64,000 bases of DNA from Streptacidiphilus sp. P02-A3a. GTDB lineage: Bacteria > Actinomycetota > Actinomycetes > Streptomycetales > Streptomycetaceae. Below, piece after piece: positions 24,886-33,245 of this stretch (position 1 is its first letter; every line of letters starts with the position of its first letter). The translations under genes and the position numbers were made by a program. The stretch covers positions 2,737,922-2,801,921 of the forward strand of contig NZ_CP048289.1 in the NCBI RefSeq assembly GCF_014084105.1. The letters run 5' to 3'. The notes beneath the pieces are model-generated. The model searched no databases and was not told the origin of the DNA. It was given only the letters and a program-made list of their open reading frames with translations.

Positions 24886-25505
24886 GAAGGGGTCTCCTCG
24901 GAGGAAAGGGAGTGCAGGTGGCGGACGAGGGCGATCAGCACGTCCCGGCTCGACTCCCGCTGCCGCGCGTCGCAGTCCAGCAGCGGCACGTCCGGGTTGA
25001 GCGACAGCGCCTCACGGATCTGGTCCAGTGAGTGCTCGGGCGGGTCGAAGTTGTTGCGGGCCACCACGAACGGCAGGCCGTGGTGCTCCAACCGGTCGAT
25101 GGCGTACCAGGAGTCGGCCAGCCGCCGGGTGTCGACCAGGACCACCGCGCCGAGGGTGCCGGAGAACAGCCGGTCCCAGAGGAACCAGAACCGCTCCTGG
25201 CCGGGCGCGCCGAACAGGTAGAGCACCATCTCGTCGTCCAGGCTGATCCGGCCGAAGTCGAAGGCGACGGTGGTGGTGGACTTGGTGCTGACCCCGCTGG
25301 GGTCGTCGATGCCGACGCTCGCCTGGGTCATCACCTCCTCCGTGCTCAGCGGGCGGATCTCGCTGACCGAGCCGACCATGGTGGTCTTGCCGGCGCCGAA
25401 GCCGCCGACGATGACGATCTTGAGCCCGTCGCTGGCGGTGTCGCGCAGCGGCCGCGCGGCCGGGCTCGGCCCGGGCGCTGTCGGGTCAGAGGTTCTGGAG
25501 GCCAA
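24882..25505 (-). CDS. cvnD: conservon GTPase CvnD
   Basis: 207 residues, Ras/MglA-like small GTPase of the ATP/GTP-binding conservon type. Walker A VGGFGAGKTTMVG (about 33-45), switch-1 threonines in STKSTTTVAF and switch-2 FGAPGQERFWFLW are seen; VVARNNFD stands where NKxD normally is. In conservons it forms a membrane-associated complex with the CvnA, B and C proteins, reminiscent of G-protein systems. Coupled to cvnC by a 20-base overlap. Confidence 0.9.
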   Translation of the reverse strand: MASRTSDPTAPGPSPAARPLRDTASDGLKIVIVGGFGAGKTTMVGSVSEIRPLSTEEVMTQASVGIDDPSGVSTKSTTTVAFDFGRISLDDEMVLYLFGAPGQERFWFLWDRLFSGTLGAVVLVDTRRLADSWYAIDRLEHHGLPFVVARNNFDPPEHSLDQIREALSLNPDVPLLDCDARQRESSRDVLIALVRHLHSLSSEETPS

Positions 25506-25845
25506 CGAGCACTCTCTTCAAGGTTTCGGGCGGCGGGAGTTGGCTGCCGCGCCCGGACGACTGCGGATGGCGGGCGGTGATCCGGCCCGAGTCGAGCAGG
25601 TCGCACAGCAGGATCTTCACCACGCCGACCGGCAGGTTCAGCAGCGAGGCCAGCTCCACCACGGCGACCGGACGCGCGCACAGCCCCAGGATCCGGACGT
25701 GCTCGGACTGCATCCCGACGCTGGGTTCGCTCTCCTTGACGATCAGCGTGACCAGGTCGAAGGACTGCTCGTGGGAACGGGTGCGACCCCCGGTGACGGT
25801 GTAGAGCCGGTCCGGGTCGCCGCTGTCGACCGGGCGGCGGATCAT
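25486..25845 (-). CDS. cvnC: conservon DUF742 protein CvnC
   Basis: 119 residues. LYTVTGGRTRS near residue 14 and the winged-helix-like segment RPVAVVELASLLNLPVGVVK then LLCDLLDSGRI are the DUF742 hallmarks. It is the third component of the conservon complex. ATG 25845 overlaps the stop of cvnB (ATGA). Confidence 0.92.
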   Translation of the reverse strand: MIRRPVDSGDPDRLYTVTGGRTRSHEQSFDLVTLIVKESEPSVGMQSEHVRILGLCARPVAVVELASLLNLPVGVVKILLCDLLDSGRITARHPQSSGRGSQLPPPETLKRVLVGLQNL

Positions 25846-26243
25846 GCCAGCGGCCTCGGCTCGGCCCGCAGGTGCTCGCCGATCTGTTCGATCAACTCGT
25901 TCATGTTGTGCCCGACCGCGCCCGCGTCGGCGTCCTCGGCGGCGATCACCGCGAGGTGGGCTCCCACACCGGCCTCGACGATGAACAGGATCCCGCCGTG
26001 GAACTCGGTCATCGACTGCCGGACGCCGCCGGAGCCGTCGCCGAACTCCACCGAGGCGCCGTGGGACAGGCTCTGGATCCCGGAGGCGATGGCCGCGAGC
26101 TGGTCCGCCTGGTCCAGGGTGAGCCCGGGGGACAGGCAGAGCTTGAGCCCGTCCCGGGACAGGACCAGGGCGTGGCGGGCCCCCGGGGTCTTCTCCAGCA
26201 GGTTCTCCAGCAGCCAGTCGAGACTGCGGTCTGTGGTGCTCAT
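25842..26243 (-). CDS. cvnB: conservon roadblock/LC7 protein CvnB
   Basis: 133 residues, roadblock/LC7 fold, as in MglB-type partners of small GTPases: LDWLLENLLEKTPGARHALVLSRDG and GILFIVEAGVGAHLAVIAA are cut here to LLEKTPGARHALVLSRDG and GILFIVEAGVGAHL. It probably regulates nucleotide exchange or hydrolysis on CvnD. ATG 26243 overlaps the cvnA stop by four bases; longer in-frame readings upstream lie over cvnA. Confidence 0.92.
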   Translation of the reverse strand: MSTTDRSLDWLLENLLEKTPGARHALVLSRDGLKLCLSPGLTLDQADQLAAIASGIQSLSHGASVEFGDGSGGVRQSMTEFHGGILFIVEAGVGAHLAVIAAEDADAGAVGHNMNELIEQIGEHLRAEPRPLA

Positions 26244-27847
26244 TGGTCGGTGTCCTGTCCGTTCTGCGCTGACGGGGAGGCTGGAGCTGGGCGGATCGCG
26301 GCCTGGAACGCGCCGAGGCGGGACGCGTCGCCGGGGCGGGACGGAGCCCGCTCCGTGGTCGGCTCGGTCGAGCGGAGGGACGCCGCCAGGGTCTGCCCGC
26401 GCGGACGCTTGGGCAGCAGGCCGCCGCCGGCGGGGGCCGGTGCCGGGGCCGGAGCCGGGGCGGCAGCCGGGGCGGGGTCGGGGGCCGACGCGGTCGGCAG
26501 CGGCGGAGCGGTGGCGGCCGGAAGCGGTGGGGGCGCGGCGGAGGCGGCGGACGGCGCCGTCGTGGCGGGATCCTGGGGGCGGGCGAGCACGTGTTGCGGG
26601 ATGAGCACCACCACGCCGGTGCCGCCGCGGGAGGAGGGGCGGAAGGAGACGGTGAGCCCGTGCTTGCGGGCCAGGCAGCCGACCACCGCGAGCCCCAGCC
26701 TGGTGCCGGACAGGGTGGTCAGGTCCAGCGGCTCGGCGGACACCAGCCGCTCGGCCCGGGCCAGCGTCGCCGCGGCCATCACCAGGCCGCCGTCCTCGAT
26801 GGTGACCACCACGCCGGTCTGCGTCTCCTGGGCGTAGACGTGGACCTCCTCGGTGGGCGGCGAGAAACTGGCAGCGTTGTCCATCAGCTCGGCCAGCAGG
26901 TGCATCACACCCTCGGCCGCGTACCCGGCCACAGCGGCGCCGCTGGAGAAGTGCAGCCGGACCCGCTGGTAGGCGCTGATCCGGCCCATCGCCCCGCGCA
27001 GCACGCTCTCCAGCACGATCGGCTTGGTCCACCGGCGGCCGGAGCGGGCACCGGTCAGCACCGCGATGCTGTCCGCCAGCCGCCCGGCCTGGGCGGTGCC
27101 GTGGTCGAGCTGGAGCAGGTCGCCGAGGACCTCCTCGCTGTGCCGGTTCTCCATCTCGCGCAGGTCGGCGAGCATGCTGGTGGCCAGCGCCTGCACCCGC
27201 CCGGCGGCGTTGGCGCAGGCGGCCATGGAGGAGGCGCGCAGCCGCTCGCTGGCGGCGACCTCGCGCACCAGCGTCTCCAGGATCAGCAGCTGGGTCGGGT
27301 CGAGGTCGTCCGGGGCCTGCGCCAGCGTGGTGTCGGCCGACGCGCCCGCCCGCAGCCGTTTCACCGCCTGCGGGATCACCTGCTCCGCCAGCCGCTCCGT
27401 CCCCGCCGCCGACTGCCCGCTGCTGGACGCGAGTTCCCGCAGCTCCAGCTCCAGCGCCGCGCCCGCGGCGCGTTGCGTCTGCACCTCGCGGCGCAGCGAG
27501 GACTCGGCCAGGGCGGCGGCCCGCCGGACGCTCTCCGCCTCCGCCTGGGCCCGATGGGCGGTGTCCGCCTGCGCGGCCACGGCCTGCGCGGACTCGGCCC
27601 GCAGCGCCTCGGTGCGGCTGCGCAGCAGCCGGGTGGCGCGCGAGCGCGAGCCCAGCAGCGCCGGCAGGCAGGCGAGCAGTACGCCCGCCGCCGCTCCGAA
27701 GCAGGCCATCGGCCACCGGTCGGCCGGGACGGCGTCGGCGGTGGCCCAGACGGACAGGGCGCCGACGGCGGCCAGCGCGGCCAGTGGCAGGAGGAGGGAG
27801 CGCACCCGGTGCGAGCCCGGCACGTGGGCGAGCCTTTGAACAGACAT
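26240..27847 (-). CDS. cvnA: conservon sensor-kinase-like protein CvnA
   Basis: 535 residues. A membrane helix pair near 18-60 (LLLPLAALAAVGALSVWA and ACFGAAAGVLLACLPALL) is followed by an Ala-rich coiled coil (about 70-150), a dimerisation region, and a histidine-kinase-like ATPase domain with an N-box LLAELMDNAASFSPP and a G-box GTRLGLAVVGCLARKHG. No clear phospho-acceptor His is seen, as usual for conservon CvnA. The C-terminal 110 residues are a Pro/Ala-rich disordered tail. ATG 27847 follows GAGGAA and gives the helix at the right distance. First gene of the operon A-B-C-D-P450. Confidence 0.9.
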   Translation of the reverse strand: MSVQRLAHVPGSHRVRSLLLPLAALAAVGALSVWATADAVPADRWPMACFGAAAGVLLACLPALLGSRSRATRLLRSRTEALRAESAQAVAAQADTAHRAQAEAESVRRAAALAESSLRREVQTQRAAGAALELELRELASSSGQSAAGTERLAEQVIPQAVKRLRAGASADTTLAQAPDDLDPTQLLILETLVREVAASERLRASSMAACANAAGRVQALATSMLADLREMENRHSEEVLGDLLQLDHGTAQAGRLADSIAVLTGARSGRRWTKPIVLESVLRGAMGRISAYQRVRLHFSSGAAVAGYAAEGVMHLLAELMDNAASFSPPTEEVHVYAQETQTGVVVTIEDGGLVMAAATLARAERLVSAEPLDLTTLSGTRLGLAVVGCLARKHGLTVSFRPSSRGGTGVVVLIPQHVLARPQDPATTAPSAASAAPPPLPAATAPPLPTASAPDPAPAAAPAPAPAPAPAGGGLLPKRPRGQTLAASLRSTEPTTERAPSRPGDASRLGAFQAAIRPAPASPSAQNGQDTDQ

Positions 27848-28205
27848 CAATCGGTTCCTCGTAGCGCGCGGCCACAGCGGGGCCGACACGCGGATGCCAG
27901 GGGGAGTTGAGCTGACAGCTAGGCCATGAACGAAAGGATCGGATGACCGCGCGACCATACCTTATCTGTTCAAAACACCTGCATCACCAGTCAGTTGACA
28001 CATCCGACCGGCAAGCGCAGGGGTCGGCGGGGCACGATCGGACGCCCTCGAACCGGGGCGTCGCACGTCAGGCCGGTCGGCGGGCCGGGCGCGGGGGCGG
28101 GTGGCGGCGGCCGCGACGGCGGTGATCGGCTCATATTCTGATCCCGGGGACCGGCCACCGACCGGCCGCCGCGTCGGGCCGCCGCATCAGGAAGTGGAGA
28201 CACCG
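27848..28205. other. divergent intergenic region before the conservon
   Basis: No gene is supported. Bases 27955-28010 are AT-richer than the rest and contain TTGACA (27995-28000, plus strand) without a convincing -10 box. It probably holds the promoters for cvnA (minus) and the membrane protein (plus). Confidence 0.45.
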
Positions 28206-29294
28206 TTGAGAATCGTGCTCGGTCTGCTGGGGGCGCTGGTGGTCGCCGGTTCCTTCTCCTCGGTGGTGCGCACCCTGGTGCTGCCCCGGCCGTCCCGCTC
28301 CAGCTTCACCAGCCTGGTCCGGCGGGCGCTGTTCGTGCCGTTCCAGGCGTTCGCGGACCGCTGCGGCAGCGTGGAGCGGAAGGACCGGGTGCTGGCGCCG
28401 GTCGCCCCGCTGTCGATCCTGGTCACCCTGGTCCTCTGGCTGGCGTCGTTCATGGTCGGCTACGCGCTGCTGGAGGGGGCGGTCAGCCACCTCGGGGTGA
28501 AGTCCGCGCTCAGCGAGGCCGGGTCCTCGCTGTTCACCCTCGGCTTCGCCAGCAGCAACCGCAGCGCGCTCACCGCCGTGGACTTCTGCGCCGCGGCCAC
28601 CGGACCGATCGTGATCGCGCTGCAGGTCGGCTACCTGCCCTCGCTCTACGGCGCCTACGCCAAGCGCGAGTCCGAGGTCACCCTGCTCCAGTCGCGGGCG
28701 GGCAGCCCGCCGTGGGGGCCGGAGATCCTGGCCCGCTACGCCCAGGTGGAGCTGACCGACTCGCTGGTGAGCCTGTTCGTCAACTGGGAGCGGTGGAGCG
28801 CCGAGGTGGCCGAGAGCCACACCACCTACCCGGTGCTGATCCAGTTCCGCTCGGCCCGGGCCACCCGGAACTGGCTGGTCGCGCTGATCGCGGTGCTGGA
28901 CGCGGCCGCGCTGCACCTGGCCTTCAACCCCTCGCGGCCGACCACGCAGGTCCGGCTGGCGCTGCGGGCCGGGTTCGTCTGCATGCGCGACCTCGCCGAC
29001 GTGCGCGGCATCCCGTACAACCCGGATCCGCTGCCGGACGACCCGCTGGCGCTGACCTACGAGGAGTTCCTGCTCGGGGTGGCCCGGATGCGCGAGCAGG
29101 GCTTCCCGATGGAGCGCACCCCGGAGCAGGCCTGGCCGCACTTCCGCGGTTGGCGGGTCAACTACGAGACGCTGGCGTACCAGTTGGCCTACGACATCGA
29201 GGCCGTCCCGGCGCCCTGGTCCGGACCGCGGCGTACCGCCGAGGCCGTGGTCACGCCGACCACCCCGCTGGACCGCCGCCCGGTCAGCCGCTGA
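28206..29294 (+). CDS. membrane protein with a channel-like pore segment
   Basis: 362 residues, not firmly recognised. Hydrophobic segments are at about 2-20, 64-88 and 128-150. Between the last two, ALSEAGSSLFTLGFASSN (101-118) resembles a pore helix plus a TxGF-type filter of two-helix ion channels, though without the canonical TVGYG. The C-terminal 210 residues are cytoplasmic, with conserved-looking blocks LVSLFVNWERWSAEVAESH and PHFRGWRVNYETLAYQL. TTG 28206 has GGAAGTGGAG upstream; GTG 28194 is an alternative. A cation channel with a soluble regulatory domain is a guess. Confidence 0.65.
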   Translation: MRIVLGLLGALVVAGSFSSVVRTLVLPRPSRSSFTSLVRRALFVPFQAFADRCGSVERKDRVLAPVAPLSILVTLVLWLASFMVGYALLEGAVSHLGVKSALSEAGSSLFTLGFASSNRSALTAVDFCAAATGPIVIALQVGYLPSLYGAYAKRESEVTLLQSRAGSPPWGPEILARYAQVELTDSLVSLFVNWERWSAEVAESHTTYPVLIQFRSARATRNWLVALIAVLDAAALHLAFNPSRPTTQVRLALRAGFVCMRDLADVRGIPYNPDPLPDDPLALTYEEFLLGVARMREQGFPMERTPEQAWPHFRGWRVNYETLAYQLAYDIEAVPAPWSGPRRTAEAVVTPTTPLDRRPVSR

Positions 29295-29949
29295 ACCCCG
29301 GTGGTCGGGCCGCCGAGGCGTAGGGGGCGAGCAGCAGCCGGATGATCTCGTCCAGGTGCACGAAGGCGTCGGCCAGGGTGTTCCGGCCGGTGACCCAGGC
29401 GACCAGCTCGCTGTGCCAGGCGGAGTCGATCAGCAGCGGCAGCACCGTGCTCGCCGACGGCGGGACCTCCGGCATCACCGCCAGCAGCGAGGCGCGCCCG
29501 GCGCAGGCCATGGCGTCCACGGCCTCGCTGGCGAAGGGGTCGGTGGAGACCGTCACCGAGACCAGCAGGTGCGCCATGTTCGGCTGCCGCTGGAAGGCGC
29601 GCATCCCCCGGTGCACGAAGCGGACGACCCGGTCGGCCGTCCCCCGGTCGACGGCGGTCGGCAGCGGGGCGGACGCCCGCAGCTCGTTCGCCAGATCGGC
29701 CATCAGCTTTCCGCGCCAGTCGGAGACGGCGGACGCCAGCAGATGGTCCTTGGAGGAGAAATAGCGGTAGGTCGTGCCCAGGGCGACCCCCGAGCGCTCG
29801 CTCACCTGCTTCATCTGGACGCGTTCCACCCCGATCTCGGAGACGAGTTCGAGCGCTGCCCTGATCAGGTACTTCCGACGTTCCAACTGGCGGGGAGACA
29901 TTGCCTCGACCGGCCGAGGGGACAGGTCAACCTTGGACACAACGCCCAT
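29284..29949 (-). CDS. KstR-like TetR-family regulator
   Basis: 221 residues. The DNA-binding part RRKYLIRAALELVSEIG and VQMKQVSERSGVALGTTYRY then FSSKDHLLASAV matches KstR-type regulators of steroid and lipid catabolism closely in pattern. The C-terminal domain contains the RGMRAFQRQPNMAHLLVSVT block seen in that subgroup. ATG 29949 is chosen because a perfect palindrome (29970-29984) covers the upstream alternative start at 29982. The gene slightly overlaps the membrane protein in convergent orientation. It may control the thioesterase, enoyl-CoA hydratase and PPOX genes beside it. Confidence 0.85.
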   Translation of the reverse strand: MGVVSKVDLSPRPVEAMSPRQLERRKYLIRAALELVSEIGVERVQMKQVSERSGVALGTTYRYFSSKDHLLASAVSDWRGKLMADLANELRASAPLPTAVDRGTADRVVRFVHRGMRAFQRQPNMAHLLVSVTVSTDPFASEAVDAMACAGRASLLAVMPEVPPSASTVLPLLIDSAWHSELVAWVTGRNTLADAFVHLDEIIRLLLAPYASAARPPGFSG

Positions 29950-29969
29950 GGTACCGGGAACGGTGTTGC

Positions 29970-29984
29970 AGGTGTATGACACCT
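29970..29984. promoter_or_regulatory. palindromic operator upstream of the KstR-like gene
   Basis: AGGTGTATGACACCT: perfect six-base arms around ATG, about 20 bases before the chosen start. Most simply an autoregulatory TetR site. Confidence 0.65.
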
Positions 29985-30068
29985 CATCAGGTCATCTGAC
30001 CGCGAGGTGCGCCCGCGGGGGCGCGGCCGGGCTGCAACGCTGTTCTCGTCGGGCCGCGCCCGGCGCGG

Positions 30069-30995
30069 TCAGTGGCGTCGCTCGCGGACCAGTGCCTCCT
30101 GCACCACCGAGGCGACCAGGCGGCCGTCGCGGGTGTAGAACTCGCCCTGGGCCAGCCCGCGGCCGTCCGAGGCGCTCGGGCTGCGCTGCGCGAACAGCAG
30201 CCACTCGTCCGCCCGGAACGGCCGGTGGAACCACATCGCGTGGTCCAGCGAGGCCAGGCTGATGGTGGTCGGGCCCTTGCGCTCGGCCCGGGGCAGTTGC
30301 AGGTGCATGGCGGCGGTGGAGGCCAGGGTCAGGTCGGACAGGTACGCCAGCGCGCAGACGTGCAGCAGCGGGTCGTCGCCGGGCAGCGGCGAGGCGGACT
30401 TCAGCCAGACGAACTGCTCCTCGACCCCGGCCTGCCGGTCCGGCAGCGTCGCCGAGCCGCGCGGGACCACCCGCATGTCCAGGGTGAGCCGGCCGGTGGT
30501 GGTCCAGTAGTCGCCGGAGCCGTTCCCCGGGTCGCCCCCGTCCGAACCGGCGTCGGCCCAGTCCGCGTAGGGGTCGGGCAGCAGCTCCGGATCGGGCAGC
30601 AGCGGCACCGCGCGCTGCCGCTCCTGGCTCCGCTCCGGGACCTTGAACGAGGCGGAGAGGGTGAACATCGCCTCGCCGCGCTGGATCGCGGTGACCCGGC
30701 GGGTGGCGTACGACCGGCCGTCGCGCAGCCGCTCCACCTCGTACACCAGCGGGCGGCGCGGGTCGCCCGGGCGCATGAAGTAGCCGTGCAGCGAGTGCAC
30801 CAGCCGTTCGGGGGAGACCGTGCGTCCGGCCGCGACCAGGGCCTGCGCCGCCACCTGGCCGCCGAACGCGCGCAGTGGGGCGCCCGCGTGGCACCAGCCC
30901 CGGAACAGGTTCAGGTCGATGTCGTCGAGCCGGAGTAGGTCGACGAAGCCGGAGATGGCCTTGGGCTGATCGGTCACACGGGTCTCGTCCACCAT
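30069..30995 (-). CDS. tesB: acyl-CoA thioesterase II
   Basis: 308 residues, double hotdog. FRGWCHAGAPLRAFGGQVAA cut as APLRAFGGQVAAQAL, LVHSLHGYFMRPGDPRRPLVY and the C-terminal SLDHAMWFHRPF and LAQGEFYTRDGRLVASVVQE blocks are diagnostic of TesB. It hydrolyses medium- and long-chain acyl-CoAs to free acids. A Gly/Asp-rich insertion of about 20 residues (near 150-170) lies in the linker between the two hotdogs. ATG 30995 is the start. Confidence 0.92.
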   Translation of the reverse strand: MVDETRVTDQPKAISGFVDLLRLDDIDLNLFRGWCHAGAPLRAFGGQVAAQALVAAGRTVSPERLVHSLHGYFMRPGDPRRPLVYEVERLRDGRSYATRRVTAIQRGEAMFTLSASFKVPERSQERQRAVPLLPDPELLPDPYADWADAGSDGGDPGNGSGDYWTTTGRLTLDMRVVPRGSATLPDRQAGVEEQFVWLKSASPLPGDDPLLHVCALAYLSDLTLASTAAMHLQLPRAERKGPTTISLASLDHAMWFHRPFRADEWLLFAQRSPSASDGRGLAQGEFYTRDGRLVASVVQEALVRERRH

Positions 30996-31065
30996 CCGGC
31001 CATCGTCCCAGACCGACCGGGGAGGACCGCCGCCACCCGCTGTGAGCTGCGTTACCTTGCGTTTC

Positions 31066-31539
31066 TCAGCGTTCGAACCGGCCGCCCAGCCGGCTGAAGT
31101 CCCAACTGGTGAGCGTGCGCGGGGCGAGCCGCAGCCAGGCGTGCCGCCGGTCGTGGACCATGGCCGGGCCGAAGCCGTACTTGGCGGCGAAGAGCCGCTC
31201 CGGGAGCTCCAGGGCGGGGTTCGGCAGCCCGGTCCTGGGGACCTCGCCGACCCGCTCGACCTCGCCGGTCAGCTCCACCCCGCGCAGCTCGCCGTACTCC
31301 TCGCCGGAGTCGACCACCGCCGCGATCCGCGGGTCCGCCGCCAGTTCGGCCCAGCGGCGGCTGCGGGTGACCGAGTAGAGCCACAGGGCGGCGCCGTCCC
31401 AGGCGAACCAGAGCGGGGTGGCGTGCGGGCGGCCGTCGGCGGAGACGGTGGCGACCCGGCAGGTCCGCTGTCCGGTGAGGAAGGCGTCCCGTTCCTCCGG
31501 AGTCATCATGATCCTTCGGCCGTGGCGCTGCTCGGTCAT
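31066..31539 (-). CDS. PPOX-family (pyridoxamine phosphate oxidase-like) protein
   Basis: 157 residues, split beta-barrel: LTGQRTCRVATVSADGRPHA, PLWFAWDGAALWLYSV and RRWAELAADPRIAAVVDSG. It resembles TIGR03667/3618-type F420- or FMN-dependent proteins of actinomycetes. ATG 31539 follows AGGAAGAGG. Divergent from the enoyl-CoA hydratase across a KstR-like palindrome. Confidence 0.83.
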   Translation of the reverse strand: MTEQRHGRRIMMTPEERDAFLTGQRTCRVATVSADGRPHATPLWFAWDGAALWLYSVTRSRRWAELAADPRIAAVVDSGEEYGELRGVELTGEVERVGEVPRTGLPNPALELPERLFAAKYGFGPAMVHDRRHAWLRLAPRTLTSWDFSRLGGRFER

Positions 31540-31593
31540 GCCGGGCCTCTTCCTGCGGGGCGGGCGGGAGGGGAGGATGGCCCCGGGTAAGAG

Positions 31594-31607
31594 TAGAACG
31601 CGTTCTT
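31594..31607. promoter_or_regulatory. KstR/TetR-like palindromic operator
   Basis: TAGAACGCGTTCTT contains the perfect 12-base palindrome AGAACGCGTTCT (31595-31606). It follows the TNNAAC-NN-GTTNNA form of KstR sites except for the last base. Centred between the divergent PPOX and enoyl-CoA hydratase genes and 1.6 kb from the KstR-like gene. Confidence 0.7.
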
Positions 31608-31608
31608 G

Positions 31609-31650
31609 TTCCGAAAGCCAGAGCCGCCCTGTTCGAAAAGCCAGAGCCGC
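31609..31650 (+). repeat. 19-bp direct repeat, two copies
   Basis: TTCCGAAAGCCAGAGCCGC (31609-31627) and TTCGAAAAGCCAGAGCCGC (31632-31650) differ at two positions and are 23 bases apart, just downstream of the palindrome and upstream of the enoyl-CoA hydratase start. Two bound proteins on roughly the same helix face are possible. Confidence 0.6.
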
Positions 31651-31669
31651 GACCGCCGGGAGGACCGCC

Positions 31670-32482
31670 GTGCGCCAGGATTTCGCCACGCTCCGCTGCG
31701 AGTTGAAGGAGCACGTGGCCTGGGTGGTACTGGACCGCCCCGAGGTCCACAACGCCTTCGACTCCCTGATGATGCGGGAACTCCGGACGCTCTGGCGCGA
31801 GTTGCGCGAGGACGACGAGGTCCGGGCGGTGGTCCTCACCGGCGCGGGCGACCAGGCCTTCTGCACCGGGGTGGACCGGCGCGCCCTGGCCGATCCGGAG
31901 CTGCCGATCGGCACCAGGGGCGGTAGCCCGCTGCACTTCGACGACCCGGGCGACTGGATCAGCCCCAAGACCGCCGGCGACCTGTGGAAGCCGGTGGTCG
32001 CCGCGGTCAACGGGATGGCCTGCGGCGGCGCCTTCTACCTGCTCGGCCAGGTCGAGTTCATCATCGCCGCCGAGCACGCCACCTTCTTCGACCCGCACAC
32101 CAGCTACGGCATGGCCTCGGTCTTCGAATCCATGGCGATGCTCCAGCGGATGCCGCTGGGCGAGGTGATGCGGATGCAGCTCACCGGGGCGTACGAGCGG
32201 CTGTCGGCGCGGCGGGCCTACGAGATCGGCCTGGTGCAGGAGGTCGTCCCGGCCGCCGAGCTGCGGGCCGCGGCCGGACGGGTGGCCGCGGCGATCGCCG
32301 CGCAGCCGGCGCTGGCGGTGCAGGCCACGGTCCGGGCGGTGTGGTACGCCCAGGAACTCGGCTACCGGCAGGCGCTGGACGTGGCGAAGACGCTGGTCCA
32401 GCTCGGCAACGACCCGGCGGAGCTGGCGCGGGGGCAGGCGGCGTTCGCCTCCGGCGCGCGACCGCCGTGGCGCCTGCGGTAG
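31670..32482 (+). CDS. enoyl-CoA hydratase/isomerase family protein
   Basis: 270 residues, crotonase fold. VAWVVLDRPEVHNAFD, VVLTGAGDQAFCTGVD (first oxyanion region) and VAAVNGMACGGAFYLL (second oxyanion) are present; the HTSYGMASVFESMAMLQRMP block replaces the usual glutamate-bearing motif, so the second catalytic acid is not obvious. It would hydrate or isomerise an enoyl-CoA, perhaps a ring-derived one. GTG 31670 follows GGGAGGA. Likely controlled by the palindrome upstream. Confidence 0.86.
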   Translation: MRQDFATLRCELKEHVAWVVLDRPEVHNAFDSLMMRELRTLWRELREDDEVRAVVLTGAGDQAFCTGVDRRALADPELPIGTRGGSPLHFDDPGDWISPKTAGDLWKPVVAAVNGMACGGAFYLLGQVEFIIAAEHATFFDPHTSYGMASVFESMAMLQRMPLGEVMRMQLTGAYERLSARRAYEIGLVQEVVPAAELRAAAGRVAAAIAAQPALAVQATVRAVWYAQELGYRQALDVAKTLVQLGNDPAELARGQAAFASGARPPWRLR

Positions 32483-32521
32483 CCGGTGCGGGCCCCGGGA
32501 GCGACGCGGTACCGTCCTGGC

Positions 32522-33223
32522 ATGCCCCAGCAGCCCGCAGCCGTGCCCGGTGAAGCCGACCCCGACCGCCCCGGTCCGGTCACGGCGGACGACCTCGGCC
32601 TGGCGGTCCGGCTCGCCGTGGCCGCGCTGGTGCGGGCGCCGGTGAGCGCCTGGGCGGCCCGGGCCGGTTCGCTGGAGTGGGACTGCTGGGAGACGGTCGA
32701 GCACCTGAGCGACGACCTCTTCGCCTACGCGGTGCAGCTGGGCCCGGCGCGGCCGCCGATGGACGGCGAGGTGCCCTTCGTCTGGCGCAGCCTGCGCCCC
32801 GGCGGTCCGGCCAACGCCGTGCACGCGGACCGCGCGGCCGGGACCGCCGGGCTGCTCCAGGTGCTGGAGGCCTGCGGCGCGCTGCTGGTCGCCATGGTCC
32901 GGACCACCCCGCCGCAGGTCCGCGCGCACCACGTCTTCGGCGCGGCGGATCCCGAGGGGTTCGCCGCGATGGGGATCGTGGAGACCCTGGTGCACACCCA
33001 TGACCTGGCCCAGGGGCTCGGCCTGGACTGGGATCCGCCCGCCGGGATCTGCGCCCGGGTGCTGCGGCGGCTGTTCCCGGACGTCCCCGGGGACGCCGCC
33101 GCGCCCTGGCCCGCGCTGCTCTGGGCCACCGGGCGGACGGCCCTGCCCGGACACCCGCGCCTGACCGACTGGCGCTGGTACGCCGCGCCCGCCCCGGAGC
33201 GGCCCCGACTGCCCCAGCGCTGA
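32522..33223 (+). CDS. DinB/maleylpyruvate-isomerase-like protein
   Basis: 233 residues. The four-helix DinB-like fold is suggested by WDCWETVEHLSDDLFAYAVQL and VETLVHTHDLAQGLGL, the latter giving the histidines (HTHD) that with the earlier His of VEHL would form the metal triad of mycothiol-dependent enzymes. ATG 32522 lies 39 bases downstream of the enoyl-CoA hydratase stop, so co-transcription is likely. Substrate unknown. Confidence 0.72.
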   Translation: MPQQPAAVPGEADPDRPGPVTADDLGLAVRLAVAALVRAPVSAWAARAGSLEWDCWETVEHLSDDLFAYAVQLGPARPPMDGEVPFVWRSLRPGGPANAVHADRAAGTAGLLQVLEACGALLVAMVRTTPPQVRAHHVFGAADPEGFAAMGIVETLVHTHDLAQGLGLDWDPPAGICARVLRRLFPDVPGDAAAPWPALLWATGRTALPGHPRLTDWRWYAAPAPERPRLPQR

Positions 33224-33245
33224 GCCGCGCCGGGGCCGCGCTGCC

